The notes beneath the pieces are model-generated. The model worked only from the letters and a program-made list of their open reading frames with translations. It was not told where the DNA came from and ran no database searches. Position numbers and translations under genes: made by a program. 64,000 nt of DNA, taken from NCBI GenBank assembly GCA_029204225.1, contig CM055099.1, positions 43,710,914 to 43,774,913 on the forward strand. Reading direction: 5' to 3'. Numbering within the stretch: position 1 is the stretch's first letter; each line of letters begins with the position of its first letter. Shown piece by piece: positions 32,587-42,430 of the stretch. This DNA is from Diphasiastrum complanatum. Its lineage: Eukaryota; Streptophyta; Lycopodiopsida; Lycopodiales; Lycopodiaceae.

Positions 32587-33170
32587 TGAGAACGTTTCAC
32601 ACGTGTGAACCAGCTGCAAGTAGAAAATATTAAGAGAATGAATGATTGCACACTAAACTAGCTTCTATTCCAAAAACAATGAGATGGAAAACATTGGCAA
32701 GCTAGTTGGCATGAAGGGAAGAGCATTCATCACAATCTAACTATCATTACACCTCAAATGAATCAAAGGGAAGCTTTACTTGAAGAAGTGTATACTTGTG
32801 GTACAAAGCCACCTTATTTATAATACAAGAGGCCTTCTAGAACTCGTGGAGAGAGAGAACAATCTAGATGCCACATTGCCTCTACCTCTCTACTAGATGA
32901 CAAAAAGAGAGATGGATAAGACTTGAGAATCTCTCTTTTTGAGAATCCTTTGACCTACAAGAGTAGCCTCAAATGCTTCTTGATAGGTTCTAGACCCGCA
33001 CATCACTATGAAGACAAAAAACTATTTTGACTCTAATTGCAAAGTTACTAGACTAGTCTGCCTCAAGTTTGGACAAACCCCAAAACTTGAATCTCTAAGT
33101 TTAATATTATTTTGATTTTACAATATTTTCACATAAAGCATATCGCATTTATGATGATGAAACAGGTCAA
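32587..33170 (-). repeat. probable copia 5' LTR, right end not fixed
   Basis: This begins at the primer site and contains the palindrome TTCACACGTGTGAA at 32596-32609, the core of which (CACGTG) is a G-box type element. No second LTR of the same sequence was found, so limits and identity are inferred from the primer site. Confidence 0.4.
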
Positions 33171-33403
33171 GATCTTAGTCAACCGAGATGTTGTCTTCCT
33201 TGAAGACAAATTTTATGATTTCAAGCAGAAGCAACAAATATAGGAGTTTGTCCCAACAACTCCATTTACCATCGATAGGCCTAAACCTATGACTACAAGT
33301 TGAAGACATCCCTATCATTCATCCATGACAGACATCTGCTCAGGAACCTGCAGTTCGAAGATCTACATGACAATGACAGCAACCTGATCGTTTCATCCCT
33401 CAT

Positions 33404-34900
33404 GTGTTCATCAATCATGATGAACTTGCCATTGTTGCAGAAGCATTGTCATTGTCAGATGCAAACAATTGGAAAGTTGCTATGGATGCTGAGTACCATT
33501 ATTTAATGAAGAACAAGATCTGGAGTCTTGTTAATCTTCCTACATGTATAAAATCGATTGACCGTTTCAAGCTAAAGCTTAAGCCAGATGGATCAATATC
33601 CAAATGGAAAGCTCGTTTAGTGGCTAAAGGATATGAGCAAGTTTACAGAATAGATTACATTGACACTTTCAATCTAGTGATAAAGCATCAATATATTCGA
33701 ACCTTGCTAGCTATAGCTGTTGCAGAGGGTATGGACATTCACCAGATGGACGTCCAAACAACATTCCTTCACAAATATATACAAGAAGACATTTTCATTT
33801 ATCAACCAAAAGGTTACGTCCTTCAAGGCCAAGAGCATATGTTATGTAAGTTGCAAAAGACACTCTATAGCCTCAAGCAAGCTCCTAGATCCTGGTATGA
33901 AAGAAGTAGTCACTTCTTGTTGCAGCACAACTTTACTTCTTGCTCCGCAGACTCAAATGTGTATCTCAAGTGTAAAGGCTCAAGCTATGTCATAATAGCA
34001 TTGTATTTTGATGATTAATTAATTATCAACAATTTAAATCAATTATTGCATGAAACAAAATCGTTGCTTTCATCAGAATTTGAGATGACTGATTTAGACC
34101 CAGTTCATTACCTACTTGGTATGGAGATCATCATAGATCGCGCAAGCAGAAGGATCGCTATAAGCGAAGAAGCCTCTCTAACCAATTTACTTCGTAGATA
34201 TGGCATGGAGGACTGTAGACACACACGTATGGATCTAGGATCCAAACTATCAAAAGACATGTGTCCCCGAACTCAAGCAGAACAACAAGAAATGTGCAGA
34301 TACCCTTATCAGTTGATAATCGAGTCTGTAATGTATTCTATGATGTACACACAACCTGATCTAACATATGCGGTAAGCACACTGTCTCAATACATGTCCA
34401 ATCCAGGCTTACAGCATTGGAAGGCTCTGCAAAGAGTACTGAAGTACATTCAAGCTACGAAGCACTATGCTTTGTACTATAATGGTAATACAGAAGCTGC
34501 GCTTACATTAGTGACATATTCAAATTCAGATTGGCAGGACATGTGGATACCAGAAAGTCCACATCAGGTTCTATTTGTTTCCTTGCAGAAGGACCCATTT
34601 CATAGAATAGTAGAAAACTAAAATGCATTTCGTTGTCCTCTACAAAATCAGAATATGTTGGAACTACATCAGCAGTTTATTTGGCTCAGAATGTTGCTAC
34701 AAGATCTACAATTTCCACAGATCGGTCCAACTATACTCCAGTCCGACAATCAAAGCTATATAGCTATATCTCCAAGCCCACGAACTCATACTAGAACTCA
34801 ACACATAGAAGTTCAGTTTCATTTTATTAGAGAGAAAGTTCAGAATAAAGATGCTATACTAAGTTATTGTCATACAGACAATATATGTTGGCTGATATTT
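33404..34900 (+). pseudogene. copia reverse transcriptase and RNase H
   Basis: RT begins in the usual place (NWKVAMDAEYHYLMKNKIW, then SISKWKARLVAKGYEQ, and MDIHQMDVQTTFLH). It reaches SLKQAPRSWYE and the catalytic box YFDD, where a TAA at 34016-34018 breaks the frame. The same frame continues as NQLLHETKSLLSSEFEMTDL and CRYPYQLIIESVMYSMMYT. RNase H follows with frameshifts near 34540 (SDWQDM) and 34640 (RKLKCISLSS in another frame), then WLRMLLQDLQFPQIGPTILQ and the AD(I)FTK end. The 5' half of the element (gag, protease, integrase) is absent on the left. Confidence 0.9.
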
Positions 34901-34982
34901 TGACAAAATCATTGTCAAGAGATAAACATTGTACTTTAGTAGGTATGTCAAATCTCAATCTTAATTAAAATTCGTAGTAGTA

Positions 34983-34996
34983 AGCTTAAGGGGGAG
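34983..34996 (+). promoter_or_regulatory. copia polypurine tract
   Basis: AGCTTAAGGGGGAG directly precedes a TGTTGGAGTG start of a 3' LTR at 34997. Confidence 0.8.
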
Positions 34997-35200
34997 TGTT
35001 GGAGTGAATCTTTCTCCTATCACCCTAATTGCCCTCCTTTTCACTTATGTAAATTACTCTCTCAAAGCAGTCTGCAGAAATGTATTGTTTTCGCAATAGT
35101 CCGCAAAAATGAACCTTTCTAATGTTCTAAAGTAGTTTCCATAATTGATATACAGAATAGTGTCCACATTGGATGCTTTACTATAACGTGATTAATTTCC
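34997..35200 (+). repeat. copia 3' LTR remnant
   Basis: It starts TGTTGGAGTGAATC after the polypurine tract. The right end is lost where the gypsy RT relic begins, so the LTR is truncated or very short. Confidence 0.5.
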
Positions 35201-35214
35201 ATTATCTTTCGGAG

Positions 35215-35737
35215 AATCCATCTTAGAAAATCTAGCAGGAAATGAGGCCTACTCATTCTTAGATGGCTTTAGCGGATACGATATGATTCAAATTGCTGAA
35301 GAAGTTCAACAAAAAACCGCTTTTGCCACAAAATGGGAAATCTTCTATTGGAAAGTCATGCCTTTTGGTCCCTGTAATGCTCCTAGCACTTTCCAGCGTG
35401 TTATGTAAGCTGTCTTTTCTCAGCATATGAGAGATACCCTAGAAGTTTACTTGGATGATTTAGGTGCACATTCAGAAAAAACACATAATCTGTCTGTGAT
35501 TGAGAAAATTATTCAACCGAGAGAATTCAAAAAGGATTATCCAATCCGATTTCTCAGTAGACAATTGATACCTAGTGAAGTCAATTATACCACTACTGAA
35601 CGTGAAGCTTTGGCAATGGTGTATGCAATTCAAGACTTGCACTATTGGTCGTATTACTCGATAGGTCCCATTACTGCGAGAATTTGAGTTTAGGATCGTG
35701 GTTTGAAAGGGGGTTCGCCATTTTTTAGCAGATCATT
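35215..35737 (+). pseudogene. gypsy RT and RNase H relic
   Basis: The RT palm reads YSFLDGFSGYDMIQIAEEVQ, KTAFATKWEIFYWKVMPFGP and APSTFQRVM with one TAA, then VYLDDL as the catalytic box. The thumb and RNase H start are deleted. RNase H resumes as PIRFLSRQLIPSEVNYTTTE, and later LREFEFRIVV*KGVRHFLADH. The SR that should follow ADHL is replaced by an LTR start at 35738, so a second element inserted precisely there. The FSGYDMIQ and MPFG.CNAP.TFQR pattern is closest to the Tat/Athila-like pol at 47349-50453. Confidence 0.85.
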
Positions 35738-36189
35738 TGTTATGGCCATATTCGGTTAAGGACTTGGAATAGTCTTAATATGGTAGATCGGCCCTCCAGT
35801 ACTCGAGATTATTGGTCACGCCATGATTTAATTTCATGTCAAAGCTTGTTTGTGACTAATTACCTTGAGAGGACCCAGACCCTCTAATTGAGACATATGG
35901 AGTATTGCATGTCTGTGTGACGGATATAGGCTAAAGAACTGCATGAAGAGATGTGATGTATTTATAGTTGACCTACATGGGGATTGCATAGTTTCATGCA
36001 CAGAACTCTACTCTCTATATAATAAGGTAGAAATACTCTCGTCGACATACTGGATTTAGGTTACCAAGGTTCTCTCTTCTTCTCTTGCTTCACATGGCAT
36101 GGCTTGGGGGCTAGATCCAGTTTTGATCTAGGATTGGTTGGGTGGTTTGGCTCCATAGTCCCTTCTATTGTGTTCTCCTATCCTCATCT

Positions 36190-37273
36190 TGTTGTGGAGA
36201 GAGGGGGAGAATAAATGATGAACACGAATAAGAAATGAACTCGAACAAGAAACGAACGAGAAACGAACTCGAACTAAAGATATTCATGCACAGCGGAATG
36301 AGTTAAACGACTCTCTCCGAAAGCATGACTACACCTATCAGAGTGAACAGAACTTTAGTGATAGGAATCACAGTCATTCTAGATTACGCAGCCAAACATT
36401 TAATGGATGAAACGCTAGATGAATAATTTGTCGTGAATTGCAAGACAAATTATCTGTCGCGAATGATTCGCAAAGAGCTAGACTGTGCTCGACTAATAAT
36501 TAGTTGCGAATTATTCACGAAAGACAAGACTAAAAGTTGATCATCTATTATCAGAAAGAGCAACTAGAAAGATAAGACAAAATGAAGAACAAGCATAGCA
36601 AATTAACATAGATCTGAATGCAGAACAAAGAGCTATATCAGATTAAGTATATCCTGTATACAAGTTAATAATGCGCAGAGCACAATACAATAGCGGACGA
36701 AATCGCGTGCTCTAAGAAGCTTATTTTGTCTGTAATGAGGAATGAAACCTCTTCTCTTAGTCTCTTCTTTTCTCATTTGACCATCTGATCATCATCATCA
36801 TCTGAATGGTGTCCAAAATATGTATATATACATAATATTACAGGTGCGCAGATGTGAAAGTACAGCGTGGATGTGTTGTTTGTAGGAGATCGTGGGTGGC
36901 TTCAATCGTTGTCCAATCTGTTAGCGCAACTATATGGAGTGAGCGTAAAAAGGGTGCGACGTCAACCAGTGCTGAAGTGAGCATTGGTGATGATGCGAAA
37001 AGTGGGTCACTCTTACGAATGGCCTTAGGATAAGATTTACAGGGTGCCTTAGCTTTTAGGGCACCTTCGACATTCTGTAGGATAGTGTCCTCTTTTTTCC
37101 TGTCACCATAACCTTTGTAAAAACACAGTGTTCGCGATTCTTTTGTCTTTTATTCGTCTGTGCAAATTTGCATGTAAATATGCAGGCTGTGTGACAACGT
37201 TAGTAAATATGTAGCAAGAATGGAGGCATATTAAAAAAAAATATTTAGGAGAGTAGAAGGAGTAAATCCAACA
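36190..37273 (-). repeat. 3' LTR of the copia element
   Basis: It starts TGTTGTGGAG and ends AATCCAACA on the + strand. It carries clustered words of the type CGAACGAG/AACGAACTCGAAC near the left end and the twin TCATCATCATC stretch. Confidence 0.93.
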
Positions 37274-37282
37274 CCCCCCCTT
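37274..37282 (-). promoter_or_regulatory. polypurine tract of the copia element
   Basis: AAGGGGGGG on the minus strand abuts the TGTTGG start of the 3' LTR. Confidence 0.85.
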
Positions 37283-38197
37283 AATCTGGATCTGTGAATG
37301 CCTTGATCTTCAGACTGAGCAATGCACAAAATTTGTTGTGTGCATTAATACTAAGTGCTTTCGTGAAAATGTCTGCAACCATGTCCTGCGTTCTGCAGTA
37401 CGTTAAGCTTACCTCCCTGTTGAGAACCTTGCCCCTGATGTAGTGATATCTGATCTCAATGTGCTTACTCCTAGAATGAAATCTAGGGTTGGCCGATAAG
37501 GCAATGGCACTTTGGTTATCACAAAACAAATTGTAGGGCTATTCTGATACAGATTGATGTCTGACAGCAAATTTCTCAACCAAAACGCTTCCTTAATAGA
37601 TTGAGAAGCAACAATATATTATGCTTCAGTAGAAGAAAGTGCGATAGAGGTTTGCTTAAGACTGTTCCATGAAATAGGACTGCCGTTGAAGAAGAATGTA
37701 AATCCAGATGTGAACTTATGACTGTTTGCATCTCCTCCCCAGCTTGCATCAAAATAGCCACTGAGCTGATGAAGATTGTCGTTGCTGACATCTCCATAGC
37801 AGACGCATTGGTCCATGGTAGCTCGAATATATCTCATGACTCGAATAAGAGCCTTCCAATGGGTAATGCCAATATTAGTCATATATTGGCTGAGTGAGCT
37901 TACAGCAAAAGAGATATCTGGTCTTGTACAAACCATTGCGTACATGAGAGATCCAAGCATCGATCGATACAGATAGTCTCTCATCTGCTCCTCTTCCTGC
38001 TTGGTCTGGGGACATTGGTCCTTCGACAAATGCAGGCCTGGATCCATTGGTGAGTGAGCTAATTTACAATTCATCAAATTGTATCTGTTAAGAACATTGT
38101 GAAGATACCTTTGTTGAGTGATGTAAATCAGTCGATTTGCTCTGTCTCTATGGATTTGAAATCCAAGACAGAAGTGAGCTTTGCCCAGATCAGTCAT
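37281..38197 (-). pseudogene. copia RT C-terminus and RNase H
   Basis: It starts at MTDLGKAHFCLGFQIHRD, the segment just after the RT catalytic YVDD, and runs through RSMLGSLMYAMVCTRPDISF, FAVSSLSQYM, and RNase H (LSGYFDASWGGDANSHKFTS, then SWNSLKQTSIALSSTEA). A stop at 37619-37621 and a frameshift divide it from the last piece, 37529-37281 (FCDNQSAIALSANPRFHSRS, HIEIRYHYIRGKV, DIFTKAL). All residues upstream to the YVDD box, and integrase, are deleted at ~38200. Confidence 0.9.
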
Positions 38198-38203
38198 GTC
38201 GAA

Positions 38204-38929
38204 TTATGAGAACAACATCTGTTTTGCATCCTTGACCATTTTGGGACTTAATTTATACAAGTATCCATGCCTCTTTCCGAGTGCTAGGATCTTGTCTGTC
38301 CTATCAACTACTTTACATTGATCACATTCGAATTTTACTCTGTGTCCTAGATCTGTGATTCTGCTTACAGAGAGCAGATTTGAAGATAACTTTGGTACAT
38401 ACAGGACTTTAGAGAGTAGCTTAGACTGATCATTCACAAAACATAATCTTACAGTGCCTTCACCTTTAATAGCTTGTATGCTATTGTCATCAAAGTGAAC
38501 AAATTTATGAAAATTGTAAGGTGTATAGGACTCAAAACAGCCAATGAGGCTAGTCATGTGCTGAGTGGCTCCGGAATCCAAGAACCAAGAATTGTCACCA
38601 GATGCTCCTTGATGGTTGGTCATGAAGGCATCATGATCCGTTTCTTGAATAGGCCGTGGAGCTTCTGAAGCTGCATTCGCCACTTGATTCGACTTCCCTT
38701 TGCTGTTGTTCTTCGCTTGAAGTATGTGGCAGTCTTGTATTTTGTGGTTGTTTCGTTTGCTACGTATCTGCAGAACAACTTCTTCTTTGTCAACGGATTT
38801 GACTGTTCCTTGTGCTGAGCTGGTTCCTGGTCTAGCTTTAATTGCTTCGGGTCTTTCTTTTCTTCTGCTTTGTCGTGCTCTTGTTGGTGTACAAGACGTG
38901 AGAATCAGCTGAGGAACTCGAGACTTCAT
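38204..38929 (-). pseudogene. copia gag tail and protease
   Basis: The frame carries NNHKIQDCHI, the second half of a zinc knuckle, and the retropepsin start NSWFLDSGATQHMTSLIG with an intact D-S-G. It continues through KVLYVPKLSSNLLSVSRI and ends at KDAKQMLFS. The first half of the knuckle (CRYC) is readable only in another frame near 38772, so a small indel has broken it. The integrase that should follow is lost. Confidence 0.85.
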
Positions 38930-39497
38930 TCCTTCGCGTGTCTTCTTGCAACAACATAGTAATGACTCTCAAAAGAGTCAATTCTGGATGAGTCGTGATG
39001 ATCATCACCCAGTTGTCGTAAGAACTTGGCAAGCTTGTAAGCAGTTGCATCACTGCGTCTTGATTGTTTATGACAGATCCGACAGCGGCCATTTGTCTTA
39101 GCAGGTTCTTGAATTGATTGATGTGATTTTGTAGAGAATCACCATTCGTCATCTTGAGGGAGTAGAATTTCTTCTTGAGGTATAGCTTGGAAGCTATATC
39201 TTGCACTTCGTATAGTGTGCTCAAGATGTCCCAGACTTCTTTCAATGTCTGAGCCTCGGATACATGGCCGATTTGGGTATCCGTGATGTTGAGGATGATC
39301 AGCGCGAAAGCTTTTCCATCCTTCAGCTTCCATCTGACGATTGCCACGTCGTCCGCTTCGAGTTTCTCTTTTGCACCTGGAACAACGTCGTACAATTCTT
39401 TTGCCATTAGTACAGTTTTCATCTTAAATTTCCATAGATGGTAATTGGCTCCATCAAGCTTGTCCATGATAGGACTGGCTTTCCCTTGGGAATCCAT
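38838..39497 (-). CDS. copia gag
   Basis: A 219-residue ORF begins MDSQGKASPIMDKLDGANYH, with the LDGANYHLWKFKMK start typical of copia gag, then DVVPGAKEK, LKEVWDILSTLYE, KLYLKKKFYSLKM and LLTSLPSSYDNWV. It ends KQKKRKTRSN, where an early frameshift has removed the zinc knuckle. The protein would form the capsid of the particle. It begins 152 bp inside the 5' LTR. Confidence 0.88.
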   Translation of the reverse strand: MDSQGKASPIMDKLDGANYHLWKFKMKTVLMAKELYDVVPGAKEKLEADDVAIVRWKLKDGKAFALIILNITDTQIGHVSEAQTLKEVWDILSTLYEVQDIASKLYLKKKFYSLKMTNGDSLQNHINQFKNLLRQMAAVGSVINNQDAVMQLLTSLPSSYDNWVMIITTHPELTLLRVITMLLQEDTRRNEVSSSSADSHVLYTNKSTTKQKKRKTRSN

Positions 39498-39631
39498 GTG
39501 GAAGAATTAGTCTAAGTGATAGGAAAAACTATTAGTGACTTAAGTACGAAAATCTGATATTTACAAAACAAGAAAACAATTACTCTATCGACTGGTAGAG
39601 CCTTGTACTATGGAAGCTAATCAAGCTATGA

Positions 39632-39647
39632 ACCTGGCTCTAATACC
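39632..39647 (-). promoter_or_regulatory. primer binding site, tRNA-iMet type
   Basis: The minus strand reads GGTATTAGAGCCAGGT directly after the 5' LTR end, one mismatch from the standard TGGTATCAGAGCC. Confidence 0.85.
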
Positions 39648-39648
39648 G

Positions 39649-40731
39649 TGTTGTGGAGAGAAGGGGAGAATAAATGACGAACATGAACGAGAAACGAACT
39701 TGAACAAGAAGTGAACGAGAAACGAACTCGAACAGAAAATGTTCGTGCGTAGCAGAATGAGTTAAACAACTCTCTCTGAAAGCATGACTACACCTATCAG
39801 AATGAACAGAACTTTAGTGATAGGAATCACAGTCATTCTAGATTACGCAGCCAAACATTTAATGGATGAAGCGCTAGATGAATAGTTTATCGCGAATTGC
39901 AAGACAAATTATCTGTCGTGAATGATTCGCGAAGAGCTAGACTGTGCTTGACTGATAATTAGTCACGAATTATTCACAAAAGACAAGACTAAAAGTTGAT
40001 TGTCTATTACCAGAAAGAGCAACTAGAAAGATCAGACAAAATGAAGAAGAAGCATAGCAATATTAACATAGATCTGAATGCAGAACAAAGAGCTGTATCA
40101 GATTAAGTATATCATGTATACAAGTTAATAATGCAGTAGAGTACAATGCAATAGCGGACAAAACCGCATGCCCTACGAAGCTTATTTTGTCTATAATGAG
40201 GAATGAAACCTCTTCTCTTAGTCTCTTCTTTTCTCACTTGATCATCTGATCATCATCATCGTCTGAATGGTGTCCAGAATATGTATATATACATAATATT
40301 ACAGGTGTGCAGATGTGAAAGTATAGAGTAGATGTGTTGTTTGTAGGGATCGTGGGTGGCTGCAATCGTTGTCCAATCTGTTAGCACAACTGCATGGAGC
40401 GAGCGTAAAAAGGGTGCAACGTCGGCCAGTACTGAAGTGAACGTTGGTGATGATGTGAAAAGTGGGTCACTCTTACGAATGGCCTTAGGATAAGACTTAC
40501 AGAGTGCCTTAGCTTTTAGAGCACCTTCGGCATTCTGTAGAATAGTGTCCCCTTTTCGCCTGTCACCATAACCTGTGTAAAAATAGTGTTCGCGATTCTT
40601 TCGTCTTTTAATCATCTGTGCAAATTTGCGTGTAAATATGTAGGCTGCATGACAATGTTAGTAAATATGCAGCAAGAATGAAGGCAGATTAAAAAAAGAG
40701 ATTTAGGAGAGTAGAAGGAGTAAATCCAACA
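39649..40731 (-). repeat. 5' LTR of the copia element
   Basis: It is a full-length partner of 36190-37273. Both carry GTTAGTAAATATG and the same right end, ATCCAACA. Confidence 0.93.
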
Positions 40732-40764
40732 CATCTTAGGGACAATCCTTTTGGGTCTTTACAT

Positions 40765-40778
40765 TGGTATCAAAGCCC
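40765..40778 (+). promoter_or_regulatory. primer binding site of the interrupted gypsy LTR
   Basis: TGGTATCAAAGCCC follows the TCTTTACA end of the LTR with one base between. It resembles the tRNA-Met site with one mismatch and shows that this LTR is a 5' LTR whose element runs rightwards. Confidence 0.82.
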
Positions 40779-41130
40779 GACTAAGATGCAGTCTTGGATG
40801 GGAGTTAGAGGCAAGCTTTACATGGGATTGGAAAAGCAATGCACTTGGAGTAACATCACGGTTTGGAGTGCAAAATTTTCAAAGGAGGTTTGGAATTGGA
40901 ATTGTTAATTCTTGGAGCTCCTCAAAATTGTTGGTAACATCATGTTTTAATTCTGAAAGAGAAGCTGAGAATTAGTCTTGTAATTTCATTTTGGAATTTT
41001 TTAGTTTTTGAGAAGAATTCCAATTCATGTTTAATGATTTGCAAGAGTGAATCATGTGTCTTGATCATACTTGGAGATTTGGATAGATGCAAGAATTGAA
41101 GAAACGAAATGTTTCCAACTACAAAACCTT
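40779..41130 (+). other. leader of the gypsy element, then junction
   Basis: About 300 bp of leader sequence without an ORF. The element's coding region is not seen; another LTR element takes over near 41100. Confidence 0.4.
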
Positions 41131-41218
41131 GTTAGCTTTCAACCCTCAACCTGACGAAGATGTTCGAGAACTCAAAAATCTAGAGACACGAAACATGAAG
41201 AGTTTTGCGAACATGAAA

Positions 41219-41296
41219 GTCAAAGGAGACGAAGACGAACGATTCGCGAACACTCAAGTCAAAGGGGACGAAGACGAACGGTTCACGAACACGAAA
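41219..41296 (+). repeat. 39-bp tandem duplication
   Basis: Units are 41219-41257 and 41258-41296. Each starts GTCAAAGG, continues GACGAAGACGAACG and ends CGAACAC plus four bases, in frame over 13 codons. GAAC/CGAA words resemble those in the copia LTRs, so it probably lies in a copia LTR and the 102-codon ORF over it is not a gene. Confidence 0.75.
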
Positions 41297-42141
41297 GACC
41301 CACGAACGAGATTCCCTTGCGGTCCAGTACGAGAGAAAGACATACGAACAAAACGAAACCCATTTTGCCCTCACGCTCCAAAGAGTACCAACTAAGATCA
41401 CGCAAGTACCCAGAAGTATAGATATCTGATCTGATGGTATGACGTCAGCAGATACATTTTAGGTCGTGGCTAATCTGTCACTCTTGTAATTCCCTGATTA
41501 GTTGTAGATGTTTGATCACTCTAATCTTAGATTTACATAGAGCGACCATACTTACTGGATGATACTTGACATATAGATCAACAGAATACACATACAGTGT
41601 AACGTAATAGTCTGATGCTAGTAAGCAATCAAGACAAAAAATACAGAATACTTGTCCGCCTACGTGCAAAGACAATTCTGTCTAGGATCAGAAGATCCAA
41701 CTGTCCGCTAGTAAAGCGAGACGATTACTCGTGAGAGAACCGCGTTTCTCTCACGCCAATGCACTACGTGGATATGCATGTAGTGCTCAAAGAATCAGAG
41801 AAAAGAAATCAATAGATGATATTGTAGCCTTCGCGCACATATCAATTCGTATTGTGTCTGATCTCGAATGCGAATGTTTCTGCTGTTAATCGCGTGCCTG
41901 AGTTTCTTCTTGTTCATTTTGAATTTTGCACTTTGGTTGAAACTATGTTGAATGCTGTATTAATTTTATGAAAGTAGATCAGTAGTGACTGACTACACTC
42001 TGGAGGACTGTAGGAGTGATTCAGCTGACAGTGTTCAGCGATCGTATCTGACCTCCATCCGAGACGAAGAGAGTCGTGCTTGATTCGCCTTCGCGAAAGT
42101 TTCGCAAATCTGACGAATTCATCACTCATCATTCTCAATAG

Positions 42142-42154
42142 TGGTATCAGAGCC
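42142..42154 (+). promoter_or_regulatory. primer binding site of a copia element
   Basis: TGGTATCAGAGCC stands a few bases after a CATTCTCA end. The preceding ~700-1000 bp should be the 5' LTR, whose left end I could not fix. Confidence 0.75.
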
Positions 42155-42256
42155 AGTCATCCTGTCAAACTCTGACATAGCCGAGAAGCTATCAGATCCA
42201 GGAGGCCAAGCATTCAGACAATCAACCATCAACAAGAAAACAAACTTCAAGAAGCA

Positions 42257-42430
42257 ATGGCTTCAGTCAGTAGCATGCAGAACAAGATCTGCAAGATACT
42301 TGATTCTTCAGGATCTAACTTTCTAGCCTGGAAAGTTAAGACATCTTTGATACTCAAGGGCGAAGGAGTCTATTCCTCCTTAACTAAGGAATACTCTATC
42401 CCAAGAATATTGTATATCCAATGCACATAA
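42257..42430 (+). pseudogene. copia gag N-terminus, truncated
   Basis: The ORF begins MASVSSMQNKICKILDSSGS, then NFLAWKVKTSLILKGEGVY, which is the N-terminal copia gag pattern (L.G.NF..WK..M...L.G). After residue ~45 the sequence no longer matches and stops at 42428-42430, so the element is cut near 42395. It begins 102 bp after the primer site. Confidence 0.8.

Larger units (their letters stand above)
36190..40731 (-). mobile_element. Ty1/copia element with internal deletion
   Basis: The 4,542-bp element has LTRs of 1,084 bp (36190-37273) and 1,083 bp (39649-40731), TG...CA ends (TGTTGTGGAG...ATCCAACA) and a 5-bp target duplication CATCT (36185-36189 and 40732-40736). On the minus strand the order is 5' LTR, primer site, gag, protease, RT C-terminal part and RNase H, polypurine tract, 3' LTR. 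Integrase and the catalytic half of RT are missing, so it is non-autonomous. LTRs differ by several percent by eye. Confidence 0.95.
35738..40763 (+). repeat. gypsy 5' LTR interrupted by a copia element
   Basis: The LTR (TGTTATGGCCATATTCGG to TCTTTACA) is 479 bp when the 36190-40731 copia insert and one CATCT repeat are set aside. It matches the solo LTR at 28057-28547, and a tRNA-Met-like primer site follows. It is itself inserted in the gypsy RNase H frame ending at 35737. Confidence 0.9.

Noticed and set aside
41087-41395. 102-codon ORF with a repeated VKGDEDERF unit
   Set aside because: It lies where a copia LTR is expected, just upstream of a primer site, and has no recognised domain; kept only as a tandem duplication.
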